Part shown: positions 1-8,629 of the stretch, in pieces
How the letters are laid out: each line of letters starts with the position of its first letter
Numbering within the stretch: position 1 is the stretch's first letter
DNA from: Cedecea davisae DSM 4568
GTDB taxonomy: Bacteria > Pseudomonadota > Gammaproteobacteria > Enterobacterales > Enterobacteriaceae
Assembly (NCBI RefSeq): GCF_000412335.2
Contig: NZ_KE161030.1
Span: 2,136,328-2,200,327 of the forward strand
Length of the DNA stretch: 64,000 bases
Direction of reading: 5' to 3'
Translations under genes and position numbers: made by a program
Notes under the pieces: model-generated
Seen by the model: the letters and a program-made list of their open reading frames with translations, nothing else
What the model was told of the DNA's origin: nothing
Databases searched by the model: none

Positions 1-492
1 ATTTCTGAGGGTTTCGACCTGGCGCTTCGCTTCGGCCACCCGCAGTCTTCTTCGCTGATAGCCAGAAAACTGTTCGAAACGCGTGTTATCGCTATGGCAT
101 CGCCTGATTATTTGCGCCGTTATGGCACACCGCAAGAGCCGCAGGAGCTGGAAACAAACGCGCACCGCTGCATTCTGTTCCGGGAACCGACAACCGGAAA
201 ACCTTTCCGCTGGGAGTTTCATCGCAAAAGGGAAAAACTGATGATCCAGCCCCAGGGGCGGCTCACGGTGAACGATGCCGAAACCGTGTTAAGCACCTGC
301 CTTGCGGGGCTTGGCGTGGCGCAAATTTTTGAACTGGGGAGCGAGGAGTACATCGCTTCCGGGCGGCTGAAGCCGCTGTTCCCGCTTTGGTCAGATCACC
401 GCTTCCCCCTGTATGCATACTACCCTTCACGTCACCACGTTCCCGCCAAAACCCGCGCTTTGCTGGACTTTGTTAGCGGGCTGGTGTCTTGA
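1..492 (+). CDS. LysR-family transcriptional regulator, C-terminal part (gene starts before the window)
   Basis: The reading frame is open from base 1 and ends in TGA at 490-492, so only the last 163 residues or so are visible. They are the effector-binding half of a LysR regulator: a run like EGFDLALRFG, then IAMASPDYL, then VNDAETVLSTCLAGLGVAQI, the usual order in the substrate-binding fold of this family. The DNA-binding helix-turn-helix lies upstream of the window. The stop abuts, tail to tail, a small membrane-protein gene on the other strand. The target genes are probably outside the window. Confidence 0.9.
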   Translation: MSEGFDLALRFGHPQSSSLIARKLFETRVIAMASPDYLRRYGTPQEPQELETNAHRCILFREPTTGKPFRWEFHRKREKLMIQPQGRLTVNDAETVLSTCLAGLGVAQIFELGSEEYIASGRLKPLFPLWSDHRFPLYAYYPSRHHVPAKTRALLDFVSGLVS

Positions 493-753
493 TCAACTCT
501 CCGCGACCCACAGCAGGGGAACAACCGGCAGGGCGAAGATAATCATGAAAATAGTCACTTCTTCACCCCATCCGTATCCCGCTTTAATTACGCCAAAGAG
601 CATATTGACGGCGGCGATAGCGTACCACAGCACGGCGAAGCCTCCGGCGATAATTACCGGGGCGGGTGGGTAGACGGGCGTAAACAATCTGATAAGCAAA
701 TAGCAGGCGGCGGAGAGTAAAAAGCCGCTAAGTAAAAAAGTGAGTGTGCGCAT
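493..753 (-). CDS. Small hypothetical inner-membrane protein (86 aa)
   Basis: An 86-residue, strongly hydrophobic protein with about three likely membrane segments: one near residues 4-26, one near 32-55 and one near 65-82. It starts MRTLTFLLSGFLLSAACYLL and shows no catalytic motif. A GGACTC stretch lies just upstream of the ATG as a weak ribosome binding site. It converges tail to tail with the partial LysR gene without any gap. I do not recognise the family. The hydrophobic pattern and the absence of a competing frame support it as real; its function is unknown. Confidence 0.6.
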   Translation of the reverse strand: MRTLTFLLSGFLLSAACYLLIRLFTPVYPPAPVIIAGGFAVLWYAIAAVNMLFGVIKAGYGWGEEVTIFMIIFALPVVPLLWVAES

Positions 754-809
754 AAAGAGTCCGCTTGATGCGGCCCCGGCGTCTTAAACAGTGGGGCCGC
801 GATTATGGT

Positions 810-1718
810 TTAAACAGAAGCTGGCCGATGTGTTACCAGCAGATCCCCCAGACCTATGCGCTGTAAAAACTCTTTGCGAATGCGGTCCGCCACCGCATTG
901 ACTACCGCGGCACCGTCATCGGAAGGGTCAACGTGTACCCGGAACGGGCGCTTTCCGTAAGGCGCATTGACAATATCAACCATCGCGGCGGCAACATCTG
1001 CTACGTCAGCATCTTCCGGCTCGCAGGCGGCAAGCCCCTTCAAGGCTTCATCTTCCAGTCCGGCGGTTGGGCCGTGCCGGGTATACTCCAGTTCGCGCTC
1101 GCTATCAGCAGGTTTGCCGGAATGCAGGAAGTGATTGGTGCCTTTAGTAAACGCGCCGGGAACCAGAATCGAGCTTTCAATTCCCCAGCGGCTCAGCTCT
1201 GCGGCGTAGCTGACCGCCACGGCGTCCATAGCTGCTTTTGCGGCAAAGTAGGGCGCCAGATAAGGCGGGGTGCCGCCTCTGGTGCTGCTACTTCCCACCC
1301 ACAGCAGCAGGCCGTTGCCCTGTTTACGCAGCTGAGGCAGCGCGGCCCGGTTTACCCGCTGAGTACCAAGCACGTTGATGTCATACAGCTGGCTAAACTG
1401 TTCCGGCAGGAAAGCTTCGGCCGGGCCGAAGGACATATGCCCGGCATTATGAATCACAACGTCCAGCCTGCCTTGTTCGGCAATAATATGCGCCACGGCT
1501 TCGTCCGCTGATACCTGAGAAAGTACGTCCAGCTCAACGGCTCGCAGATCAACACAGTGCCGTTCGGCATATTCATTCAGGCTCTCAACTTGTGGAGCGT
1601 TACGCCCGGCAGTGTCGCGCATGCTGGCGTAGACGATATGCCCGGCATGGGCCAGCGCACGGGCAGACAGTGCCCCAAAGCCGCTTGAGGCTCCGGTTAT
1701 CAAAATGATCTGTTGCAT
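810..1718 (-). CDS. Short-chain dehydrogenase/reductase (302 aa)
   Basis: A classical or extended SDR enzyme, expected to be an NAD(P)-dependent oxidoreductase. The Rossmann motif TGASSGFG is at residues 8-15, the NAG motif at 91-93, the catalytic serine region GSSS near 142-145 and the catalytic pair Y157-xxx-K161 (YFAAK). At 302 residues it is longer than the common 250, with a C-terminal extension after residue 230. It is the second gene of an operon: the upstream SDR gene stops 24 bases before this start on the same strand. A divergent LysR gene at 2608 probably controls both. The substrate cannot be read from the sequence. Confidence 0.88.
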   Translation of the reverse strand: MQQIILITGASSGFGALSARALAHAGHIVYASMRDTAGRNAPQVESLNEYAERHCVDLRAVELDVLSQVSADEAVAHIIAEQGRLDVVIHNAGHMSFGPAEAFLPEQFSQLYDINVLGTQRVNRAALPQLRKQGNGLLLWVGSSSTRGGTPPYLAPYFAAKAAMDAVAVSYAAELSRWGIESSILVPGAFTKGTNHFLHSGKPADSERELEYTRHGPTAGLEDEALKGLAACEPEDADVADVAAAMVDIVNAPYGKRPFRVHVDPSDDGAAVVNAVADRIRKEFLQRIGLGDLLVTHRPASV

Positions 1719-1742
1719 GGTTTTCTCCTGTTCAATTCAGGC

Positions 1743-2480
1743 TCAGGCAAAGCCGCCGTTTACGCGGATCACCTGGGAGTTAACCCAGCTGCCGTCCGGG
1801 CCTGCAAGCGTGGCGACCACGCTTGCAATTTCAGCAGGCTCGCCGATGCGCCCGAGCGGGGCCAGGCTGGCAATCGCCTGGATCTGTTCCGGCGTTTTAC
1901 CGTTTAAGAACAGTTCAGTGCCGGTTGGCCCCGGAGCGACGGCGTTGACGGTGATATTGCGGCCACGCAGTTCGTTGGCCAGAACATGTACCAGGCCTTC
2001 AACGCCGGCTTTTGAGGCGATATAAGGGCCGTAAGCAGGGAAGGATTTAGCAATCACGCTGGTAGAAAGAGCGATTATGCGGCCGCCATCGGCAAGGGAT
2101 TCTGCGGCATTAGCCAGCACCATAAATGCGCCGCGCAGGTTGGTATTTATCACCTTGTCAAAATCGGCCAGACCCGCCGGGGTAATTTTTACCATCGGCA
2201 TCACGCCCGCGCTGTGAACCACTACGTCCAGGCGGCTATTAACAGCTTTCGCCTCGGCAAACAGGCGGGAAACGTCGGCTTCAGAAGAGACATCGGCCTG
2301 AATGGCTATCGCCTCGCCGCCATGAGACTGGATTGACTGCACCGTTTCGTCGGCGCTGGCCTTGTTGCCCGCATAGTTGACGATAACGGTAAAACCGTCG
2401 TGCGCCAGTCGTTCAGCAATAGCACGGCCAATACCGCGTGATGCGCCGGTGACCAGGGCTGTTTTGTTTGTTGTTGTCAT
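1743..2480 (-). CDS. Short-chain dehydrogenase/reductase, FabG-like (245 aa)
   Basis: A classical SDR resembling 3-oxoacyl-ACP reductases and glucose dehydrogenases. TGASRGIG is at residues 11-18, the catalytic triad is S139, Y153 and K157 (YIASK), and the C-terminal end is VIRVNGGFA, typical of FabG-like enzymes. The frame stays open to 2534, but GGAGAG at 2485-2490 is spaced four bases from the ATG at 2480, so that start is preferred; the adjacent ATG at 2483 is also possible. First gene of a two-gene SDR operon, divergent from the LysR gene at 2608 with a 127-base AT-rich intergenic region. The substrate is unknown. Confidence 0.88.
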   Translation of the reverse strand: MTTTNKTALVTGASRGIGRAIAERLAHDGFTVIVNYAGNKASADETVQSIQSHGGEAIAIQADVSSEADVSRLFAEAKAVNSRLDVVVHSAGVMPMVKITPAGLADFDKVINTNLRGAFMVLANAAESLADGGRIIALSTSVIAKSFPAYGPYIASKAGVEGLVHVLANELRGRNITVNAVAPGPTGTELFLNGKTPEQIQAIASLAPLGRIGEPAEIASVVATLAGPDGSWVNSQVIRVNGGFA

Positions 2481-2607
2481 CATGCTCTCCAGATAGGGTT
2501 CAAGATTCACCCGGGATGGGTGCGTGGGAGCCATTGTTAATGTTTTTGATTACGGGATAAATGGTGCTAATTTGATATGATAATTCCAATTTAGTTAATA
2601 ATAGCGC

Positions 2608-3516
2608 ATGGATAAATTCGACACCCTGCAACTGTTCACCCGCATTGTGGAGCTGGGCAGCTTCAGCCAGGCCGCCGATCAGCTTGGTATTCCAAGAGCG
2701 ACGGCAAGCAATGCGATAAAAGAGCTGGAAAATGGACTCGGCTGCCGCCTGCTGGAAAGGACTACGCGCCATGTTCGTCCCTCGCAGGACGGCAAAGCCT
2801 ATTATCAGCGCTGCGTATATATCCTTGCTGAACTCAACGATGCGGAGGCGGCGCTGCGCCCGGTTGTGGCTAAACCACGCGGTATTCTGCGGGTTGACTT
2901 ACAAGGTACGCATGCATCACAAATAGTCCTGCCGAAGCTGGATGAATTTCATCGCCGCTACCCGGATATCGAGCTGATTATCAGCAGCGGCGACAGGCTG
3001 GTTGATCTGGTGCGGGAGGGGATAGACTGCGTGGTGCGGGCCGGTAAATTGCAGGACTCCTCTCTGGTGGCGCGCCACCTCGCCGATCTCCCGCAGATAA
3101 TCTGCGCCAGCCCGGATTATCTTGCCGCTTTCGGCTCTCCTGTTCACCCGGACGAGCTGGAATCCCACCAGTGCGTTAACTTTTTTTCGACCACCGGCGG
3201 AATCAATTATCCCATCGAGCTGATAGTAAATAACCAGAAACGCGCCTACTCGCCAAAAGGCTGGGTGACGGTCAACGAAGCGGAAAATTACGTTATCTGC
3301 GCCTTGCGCGGCTGCGGGCTGGTGCAACTACCTCGCTACCACGTAGATCAGGCGTTAAGCGAGGGAAGCCTGGTGGAAGTGCTGGGCGACTGGCAAAGCC
3401 CGAAAATCACCGTTTCGGCTCTATATACCCAAAATCGCCAACTTTCTCCGCGCGTACGCGTATTCATCGACTGGTTGAAGGAGATTTATAGAGCGCGTTT
3501 TCCAGCTGAGGGCTAA
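2608..3516 (+). CDS. LysR-family transcriptional regulator (302 aa)
   Basis: A complete LysR regulator. The N-terminal winged helix-turn-helix covers residues 1-60 (FTRIVELGSFSQAADQLGIP, then LERTTRHVRPS), and the effector-binding domain follows from about residue 90. Length is standard for the family. It is divergent from the two SDR genes (2480 and 1718, minus strand), the classic arrangement in which a LysR protein autoregulates and activates the neighbouring operon. The shared intergenic region of 127 bases is AT-rich and holds imperfect inverted AATT-type repeats, but no clear T-N11-A box that I would defend. The inducer is unknown. Confidence 0.92.
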   Translation: MDKFDTLQLFTRIVELGSFSQAADQLGIPRATASNAIKELENGLGCRLLERTTRHVRPSQDGKAYYQRCVYILAELNDAEAALRPVVAKPRGILRVDLQGTHASQIVLPKLDEFHRRYPDIELIISSGDRLVDLVREGIDCVVRAGKLQDSSLVARHLADLPQIICASPDYLAAFGSPVHPDELESHQCVNFFSTTGGINYPIELIVNNQKRAYSPKGWVTVNEAENYVICALRGCGLVQLPRYHVDQALSEGSLVEVLGDWQSPKITVSALYTQNRQLSPRVRVFIDWLKEIYRARFPAEG

Positions 3517-3548
3517 AACGGTAGCCCCACATGTTCCTTAACCATAAA

Positions 3549-4208
3549 TTACTCTTTGCCCTCCGCGCTATTCTCCGCAGAAGGCAGCTGTTTCGCATAC
3601 AGATAAACCGAAGCCCGGGACACGCCGAGGTGCTGGGCAACGGTTTCCATTGATTTGCGGATCTCCAGTAATCCTTCTTTTTTAAGCACCTGCAACAGCT
3701 CAATTCTTTCAGGCGTTTTCAGCGCTCTTGGCGTGCTTGCCAGGCGCGCGGCGTAGCTGTCGATGCGCTGTCTGATGGCTTCCGCTCCGGCAGGCTCCAT
3801 ATGCTCTTCTACCGGGCTGCTGCCGGTTTCGGTAAAGCGGGCCAGGGCGCTTTGCATGCCCCGGAACAGCGTCATGTCCACATTCAGGCAAAGCGCGGCG
3901 ACGTAGTTCCCGGCCTCATCTTTTAACCCGATGGAGGTGCTTTTTACCGGGCGTCCGTCCGCAAACTGGTTGGCATAGTTGGCGATAACGTTTGGAAACT
4001 CGGGTGAGGCGATGCGCGCCAGCCCCATCTCCGTGGCGGCATCGCCCACTTTGCGGCCAGAAATATTGTTGTGTATGGAGAGAATAGAGTGCTCAGGATT
4101 GCCAAGATCGTGAACCACAACCTCACAAAACGGCGCGAAAGTCTCGCTTACGCCCTGGGCGATGGCATCGAGCTGGCTGAGCAGGGGGCTGGTTTGGGAT
4201 TTTGGCAC
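3549..4208 (-). CDS. YheO/DauR-type PAS and helix-turn-helix regulator (219 aa)
   Basis: A YheO-like PAS domain occupies the first 120 residues or so (EVVVHDLGNPEHSILSIHNN, then a KDEAGNYVAALCLNVD stretch), and a DauR-type helix-turn-helix lies at the C-terminus (VAQHLGVSRASVYLYAKQL). The frame is open far upstream, into the preceding gene, but AAGGAGAG lies just before a GTG at 4208, giving MPKSQTSP as the N-terminus; GTG is the preferred start. It is the last gene of a RidA / ammonia-lyase / regulator operon with a 16-base gap to the lyase. Relatives such as DauR control amino-acid catabolic genes, so a local regulatory role is likely. Confidence 0.85.
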   Translation of the reverse strand: MPKSQTSPLLSQLDAIAQGVSETFAPFCEVVVHDLGNPEHSILSIHNNISGRKVGDAATEMGLARIASPEFPNVIANYANQFADGRPVKSTSIGLKDEAGNYVAALCLNVDMTLFRGMQSALARFTETGSSPVEEHMEPAGAEAIRQRIDSYAARLASTPRALKTPERIELLQVLKKEGLLEIRKSMETVAQHLGVSRASVYLYAKQLPSAENSAEGKE

Positions 4209-4224
4209 TTTTCTCTCCTTGGGG

Positions 4225-5205
4225 TTAAAGCTGGCTCGCCTGGGTGAGGAATTCACCGTAGCGGCCAATATCGACGTTGCCGCCGCTGATGATAATGCCG
4301 ATTTTCTTTCCGCGCAGTTCATCTTTAAGCCCACGTGCGGCGGCAAAGCCGAGGCAGCCGGTTGGCTCAACCACCATTTTCATACGTTCGGCAAAGAATT
4401 TCATCGACTGAACGAGTTCCGCGTCGCTGGCGGTGAAAATGTCGTCCACGTTCTGGCGGATAAGCTCAAAAGTATAATTGCCCAGAAACGTGGTTTGTGC
4501 GCCGTCGGCAATGGTTTTCGGGGTGTCGATGCGCACGATTTTCCCGGAGCGGAACGACTGCTGGGCGTCATTGCCCGCTTCAGGCTCCACGCCGTAGACT
4601 TTGCAATTCTGTGACAGATGGCGCGCCGCCAGCGCACAGCCGGAGATAAGACCGCCGCCTCCGAGGCAGACAAATAGCGCGTCCAGGTCGCCAACTTCTT
4701 CAAACAATTCTTTAGCGGCAGTGCCCTGGCCCGCGATAACGTGCGGGTGGTCGTATGGCGGAATCAGCGTCATGCCGTGTTTTTGCGCAAGATCGTCGCC
4801 AATCTGCTGCCGATCTTCGGTATAGCGGTTATACAGAATGACTTTTCCGCCATACTCCTTCGTCGCGGCGATTTTCGCCGCCGGGGCATCTTCCGGCATC
4901 ACGATAGTAGCAGGAATACCGAGCAGCCTTGCCGAGAGCGCAATGGCCTGCGCGTGGTTGCCGGACGAAAAAGCCACCACGCCAGCGGCTTTTTGCTCCG
5001 GCGTAAATTGGGCGAGGGCGTTCATGGCCCCACGGAATTTAAACGCGCCCATGCGCTGATAGTTTTCACATTTGAAAAACACCTCTGCGCCGAACTCTTC
5101 ATTCACGGTTCGGGAAGTCATTACAGGAGTGCGGTTTGCATGGCCTTCAATGCGCCCGGCCGCTGCCACTACGTCCGCATAAACAGGAAGAACTAATTTC
5201 ATCAT
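4225..5205 (-). CDS. PLP-dependent threonine/serine-type ammonia-lyase, probably threo-3-hydroxy-L-aspartate ammonia-lyase (326 aa)
   Basis: A fold-type II PLP enzyme. The PLP lysine is K56 in AFKFRGA, SGNHAQ at 81-86 is the substrate loop, GGGGLISG is the phosphate-binding glycine loop, and EPTGCLG lies in the C-terminal half. It has no ACT regulatory domain, so it is not the biosynthetic IlvA type. Length and motifs fit the serine racemase / threo-3-hydroxyaspartate dehydratase group, which releases ammonia from hydroxyaspartate or serine. The neighbours support amino-acid degradation: a RidA-type enamine/imine deaminase precedes it (20-base gap), the usual partner for PLP lyases that release 2-aminoacrylate-like intermediates, and a DauR-type regulator follows. 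Threonine or serine as substrate remains possible. Confidence 0.85.
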   Translation of the reverse strand: MMKLVLPVYADVVAAAGRIEGHANRTPVMTSRTVNEEFGAEVFFKCENYQRMGAFKFRGAMNALAQFTPEQKAAGVVAFSSGNHAQAIALSARLLGIPATIVMPEDAPAAKIAATKEYGGKVILYNRYTEDRQQIGDDLAQKHGMTLIPPYDHPHVIAGQGTAAKELFEEVGDLDALFVCLGGGGLISGCALAARHLSQNCKVYGVEPEAGNDAQQSFRSGKIVRIDTPKTIADGAQTTFLGNYTFELIRQNVDDIFTASDAELVQSMKFFAERMKMVVEPTGCLGFAAARGLKDELRGKKIGIIISGGNVDIGRYGEFLTQASQL

Positions 5206-5225
5206 GCCACCTTCAAAAGATTGAT

Positions 5226-5615
5226 TTATTCACCGAGCGCGACTGCTTCAACCTCAATAGCCGCCCCATAATGTAGCTGCGCAACGCCCGCCACCGCGCG
5301 GGAAGGGCGATGCTCGCCAATCCATTGCGCATAGATTTGGTTAAACAACGGCCAAAGGCTGATGTCCGTGATATAGACGCGAACCGAAACCAGATGCCGT
5401 TTTGTCACTCCGGCGCAGGCCAGACAAGCTTCTATATTTTGCAGCACCAGCGCGGCTTGTTGCTTAAATGGAGCATCGCACTGCGGCTCACCTTCAGCCG
5501 ACACCGGCAGTTGCCCGGAAATAAAGACAAAGCCCCCGGCTGCCGTGGTATGAGAATAATGCCCCACGGGCGCGGGAGAATTTTCGATATTGCGCAAAGT
5601 GATATCGGGAGCCAT
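5226..5615 (-). CDS. RidA family reactive-intermediate deaminase (129 aa)
   Basis: A RidA/YjgF/YER057c/UK114 protein of the usual size. The core motifs are FISGQLPV near residues 31-38 and SRAVAGVAQL with R106, which matches the catalytic arginine (Arg105) of E. coli RidA; E121 matches its Glu120. Such proteins hydrolyse enamine/imine intermediates released by PLP enzymes. It is the first gene of the operon with the ammonia-lyase and the DauR-like regulator. It is a paralogue tied to this pathway rather than the housekeeping ridA, judging by context. Confidence 0.9.
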   Translation of the reverse strand: MAPDITLRNIENSPAPVGHYSHTTAAGGFVFISGQLPVSAEGEPQCDAPFKQQAALVLQNIEACLACAGVTKRHLVSVRVYITDISLWPLFNQIYAQWIGEHRPSRAVAGVAQLHYGAAIEVEAVALGE

Positions 5616-5723
5616 GGTTGTCTCTCAGCTTTTTACCAGAATTGTACTGTTAATCTATATCTGGACTTATTGTTTAGGCAAGGGGTTTAAGCGTGAAACA
5701 AGGCTCCGGTCGGAAAAAGTGGG

Positions 5724-6620
5724 TCAGCGCAAAACAAGGAGCAATTTCTCCAGCCATTCAGAAAATACGCGAACTTTGTGCGAGATATGGCGGTGCGGAT
5801 AGAGCAGGGATAGCCTGCGCGGCGGAGCCGGGTTGCCGGGCAAAACCTCGACGAGGCTGCCGTTTTCGATATGGGGCTTTAAGTAGAAATGCATTCCTTG
5901 TACCAGCCCCAGCCCGGCGACAGCAGCGGCGATATAGGCTTCGGAGTTATCCAGCACCAGCTTACCGGGGAGATAAATTTCTTCCGGCCCGTCCGCTGTT
6001 TGAAATGTCCACGGCATAACCTGTCGACTGCTGCTGTTGATCCAGTTCACGGCCCGATGATCCCGTAAATCACTAAGTGTTTCGGGTGCACCGTGCGCTT
6101 CAAGATAAGCCGGGCTGGCGCAGGTTGCCATTTTAATACTGCCGAGATTTCGGGCAACATAATCTCCGTCCTCCAGCTCGCCCATCCGCAATACGCAATC
6201 CAGCCCGTCGTGCAACATATCCTTTCTGCGGTCAGAGCCGCTAAGGATAATTTCAATCTCAGGATGAGCCCGGTAAAACTCGGGTAAATGAGGCACCACC
6301 CAAAGGGCGGCAAAGGCCACCGGCATATCCACCCTCAGCTGCCCGCGCAGGGGGCGATTGGGCGCAAAAGACCCGATCAAATCATCTGCCTGCGACAGCA
6401 ATGGTTTGCTATTGCGGTAAAACTCTTCCCCTTCGGGCGTCAGGTTTATTCGTCGCGTTGTGCGCTGCATCAGGCGCACGCCGCAGTGTTGCTCCAGCTG
6501 CTGCAGGGCTTTGGTCACGGCCGGACGGTGAATTTGAAGGTTTTCAGAGGCCTGAGAGAAGCTGCCTGATTCAACTATCTCTATAAAAATCCTGATGGAT
6601 TCAAATAAGTTTATTTGCAT
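5724..6620 (-). CDS. LysR-family transcriptional regulator (298 aa)
   Basis: A full LysR regulator: helix-turn-helix in the first 60 residues (FIEIVESGSFSQASENLQIH, LMQRTTRRINLTPEGEEFY), followed by the effector-binding domain. The frame is open to 6665, but the ATG at 6620 (MQINLFES) aligns with the normal family start and has an AAGAAG stretch nine bases upstream; the longer version would add an atypical serine/lysine-rich head. It is divergent from the nitronate monooxygenase-like gene at 6790, with about 170 bases of AT-rich DNA between, which suggests it controls that gene. Confidence 0.9.
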   Translation of the reverse strand: MQINLFESIRIFIEIVESGSFSQASENLQIHRPAVTKALQQLEQHCGVRLMQRTTRRINLTPEGEEFYRNSKPLLSQADDLIGSFAPNRPLRGQLRVDMPVAFAALWVVPHLPEFYRAHPEIEIILSGSDRRKDMLHDGLDCVLRMGELEDGDYVARNLGSIKMATCASPAYLEAHGAPETLSDLRDHRAVNWINSSSRQVMPWTFQTADGPEEIYLPGKLVLDNSEAYIAAAVAGLGLVQGMHFYLKPHIENGSLVEVLPGNPAPPRRLSLLYPHRHISHKVRVFSEWLEKLLLVLR

Positions 6621-6789
6621 AAGCGCTTCTTTTTTAGAGGAAGTTGAGTGGTACATATACGCCAATTATTAATTATTTAATAACAGTGATGAATAACTTT
6701 AGCTATTTTTCCAAACAATAGCGGTCATTACACTTCCTCCATTCCCGGCTCACAGCGGCCGGAGGCTAATACTTCGGAGGAAATACGTG

Positions 6790-7770
6790 ATGAAAAAACC
6801 AACTGTCAGCGAAATTCTTGGTATCGAAAAAACCGTTATTCAGGGCCCGCTTTCCTGGTTAACTGATGCCCGACTGGTGGCGGCGGTGAGCAACGCCGGT
6901 GGTCTCGGCGTGCTGGGGCCAAACGCGGGATTAACGGCTGAAACCGCGGCCTCCACGCCGGAAGAAACGGCCGAAAAACTGCGCGAAGAAATTCGCAAAA
7001 CCCAAAAGCTAACCGAGAAGCCTTTCGGCGTTAACCTTATCCCAATGCCTGAAAATGACATCTGGACAGCGCCCATTGTTAACGTCATAAAAGAAGAGGG
7101 CGTCCACGCCGTGGTTTATACCGGCTATGGAGACGGTTCTCTGAAACCAGAGCTGTTTAATGAGCTCAAAGACGCCGGAATTAAGATCATCTATCGGGAT
7201 ATCAACCCAACCCCGGAAAATACCCGGCGCGCGGAAGCCGCAGGCGCGGACATCATTGTTGCAACGGGTTTTGATGAAGGTGGCACCTTACCGGCCACTG
7301 CTTTGGGAACTTTTTCCATCGTGCCGCTGATTGCAGACGCCGCAACAAATATCCCGGTGCTGGCGGCCGGCGGTATTACCGATAGCCGAACAGCCCTGGC
7401 CGCCCACGCGCTTGGCGCACAAGGCGTATTTGCTGGTTCGGTTTTTATCAGCACGGTTGAAAGCCGCGTACCGCTTTCAGTGAAAGAGAAAATCATCGCC
7501 GCCAACGGCCTGGATATGCAGCTGTTTCGCACCGTGCCGGATTACTACCGCTCGTTGCCCGGCAAGCTGGCCGATAAGCTGGTGACGATGGATAAAGACG
7601 GGGCCAGCAAAGAGGAGATTGCTAAGCAGATGGGCGGGTTGCGCGGCTTGCGTATTGGGATGCTGGAAGGCAACACGGATGAGGGCTATATCGCCCTTGG
7701 CACCGGAATCGGCAGTATCAGAGAAATCAAAAGTGTTCAGGACGTCGTTAATGGGCTGAACGTTCGATAA
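6790..7770 (+). CDS. Nitronate monooxygenase-family flavoprotein (326 aa)
   Basis: An FMN-dependent TIM-barrel protein of the 2-nitropropane dioxygenase / nitronate monooxygenase family, which also includes FabK-type enoyl reductases. Motifs seen: IQGPLSWLTDARLVAAVSNA at the N-terminus, GGLGVLGP, PFGVNLIP, ATGFDEGGT and VLAAGGITDSRTALAAHALG, then QGVFAGSVFI, the family's flavin phosphate-binding region. A strong GGAGG at 6776-6780 serves either GTG at 6787 or ATG at 6790; the ATG is chosen. It is divergent from a LysR gene. A hairpin terminator follows. The physiological substrate is not evident; detoxification of alkyl nitronates is the family's best-known role. Confidence 0.85.
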   Translation: MKKPTVSEILGIEKTVIQGPLSWLTDARLVAAVSNAGGLGVLGPNAGLTAETAASTPEETAEKLREEIRKTQKLTEKPFGVNLIPMPENDIWTAPIVNVIKEEGVHAVVYTGYGDGSLKPELFNELKDAGIKIIYRDINPTPENTRRAEAAGADIIVATGFDEGGTLPATALGTFSIVPLIADAATNIPVLAAGGITDSRTALAAHALGAQGVFAGSVFISTVESRVPLSVKEKIIAANGLDMQLFRTVPDYYRSLPGKLADKLVTMDKDGASKEEIAKQMGGLRGLRIGMLEGNTDEGYIALGTGIGSIREIKSVQDVVNGLNVR

Positions 7771-7774
7771 AACT

Positions 7775-7800
7775 AAGGCCGATGGTTTCCCACCGGCCTT
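7775..7800. terminator. Bidirectional hairpin terminator between convergent genes
   Basis: AAGGCCG at 7775-7781 pairs with CGGCCTT at 7794-7800, with a short inner extension. It sits between the convergent stops of the nitronate monooxygenase gene (7770) and the phosphatase gene (7823). The flanks are T-rich on the minus-strand reading (TTAGTTTT) and only weakly T-rich on the plus side. Confidence 0.6.
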
Positions 7801-7822
7801 TACTACGCAGGCGTCACCAGAC

Positions 7823-8629
7823 TTATTTGCCGGACCAGGCGCGCAGCGCGTTTTCACGAGCTTGAGCCTGCTGTTCGGTGTTCAGCTTGAAGTAGTTTGG
7901 TGCCAGAGCGCCTTCCCAGTCGCCGTACATCGGGTTCGGCAGCACGATAAACTGGGTGCCAAACTTGTTGCGGTTGTCGCTGGCGAACTGCTGACGCTGG
8001 CTTTGATCTTTATGGTAAGTCGCCTTGCCGAAGTCGTTCAGGTTGTCGCCGATATACATGACTACGTTGTAGCCTTCGGCTTTAATCGCGTCAAAACGAG
8101 CCTGTTTATTGGAGCTGTCGGTTTTCAGGCGCACGGTTTTGTCGCTCACGCCGGTAAAGCCGAGCGCTTTCATATTGGCAACGGTGGCGTCGAAGTCTTT
8201 GCTGTCGCGGTTCGACACGTAGAACATGGTGCCGCCGTGGCTGTTAACGTAGTTAGCAAAATCCACCGCGCCCGGCACGGCCAGCGCCTGGTGAGCCTGA
8301 ACCCACTGGGACCAGGTTTTATCATCGAAGGCCTTATTATTTTTGGCCTGCCAGGCACTGTAGGCGCTGTTATCCATCATGGTTTCGTCGAGGTCGACGA
8401 TAACCGCACGTTTAGCACCGCCCTGTTTGGCATACAGATCCCACGAAGCGCGGGCGCTGTTAAACGACTGGTAAGCCAGCGCGCGGTACTCGCCGGACTG
8501 CTGGAACCAGTCAACCGCCATCACCGTCTGGCTGGCCAGTTTTTGGTCCGCCGCCTGCTGTTGATTAGCACAGCCTGTGAGGCTTACCAGCACCAGCGCT
8601 ATTGCGCCACATAACAAACTTTTCTTCAT
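7823..8629 (-). CDS. 5'-nucleotidase / class C acid phosphatase lipoprotein, e(P4) family (268 aa)
   Basis: A HAD-superfamily class C acid phosphatase. A lipoprotein signal peptide ends in LVSLTGC with the lipidated cysteine at C20, so the enzyme is expected to be membrane-anchored and facing the periplasm. The catalytic DxDxT motif is VDLDETMMDN, with D79 as nucleophile and D81 as acid/base. YVSNRDSKD and IGDNLNDFG provide the second and the last acidic motifs. Haemophilus e(P4) relatives dephosphorylate nucleotides such as NMN. Start is supported by AAGGACATAAG before the ATG. It stands alone between a convergent terminator and an upstream gap of 274 bases. Confidence 0.92.
   Translation of the reverse strand: MKKSLLCGAIALVLVSLTGCANQQQAADQKLASQTVMAVDWFQQSGEYRALAYQSFNSARASWDLYAKQGGAKRAVIVDLDETMMDNSAYSAWQAKNNKAFDDKTWSQWVQAHQALAVPGAVDFANYVNSHGGTMFYVSNRDSKDFDATVANMKALGFTGVSDKTVRLKTDSSNKQARFDAIKAEGYNVVMYIGDNLNDFGKATYHKDQSQRQQFASDNRNKFGTQFIVLPNPMYGDWEGALAPNYFKLNTEQQAQARENALRAWSGK

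Noticed and set aside
933-1511. Long open frame on the plus strand opposite the SDR gene
   Set aside because: It is a shadow of the SDR coding region; it lacks domain motifs, a ribosome binding site and any product resemblance.
7862-8614. 250-codon plus-strand frame opposite the phosphatase gene
   Set aside because: Pure shadow; the minus strand has a lipoprotein signal and HAD motifs.
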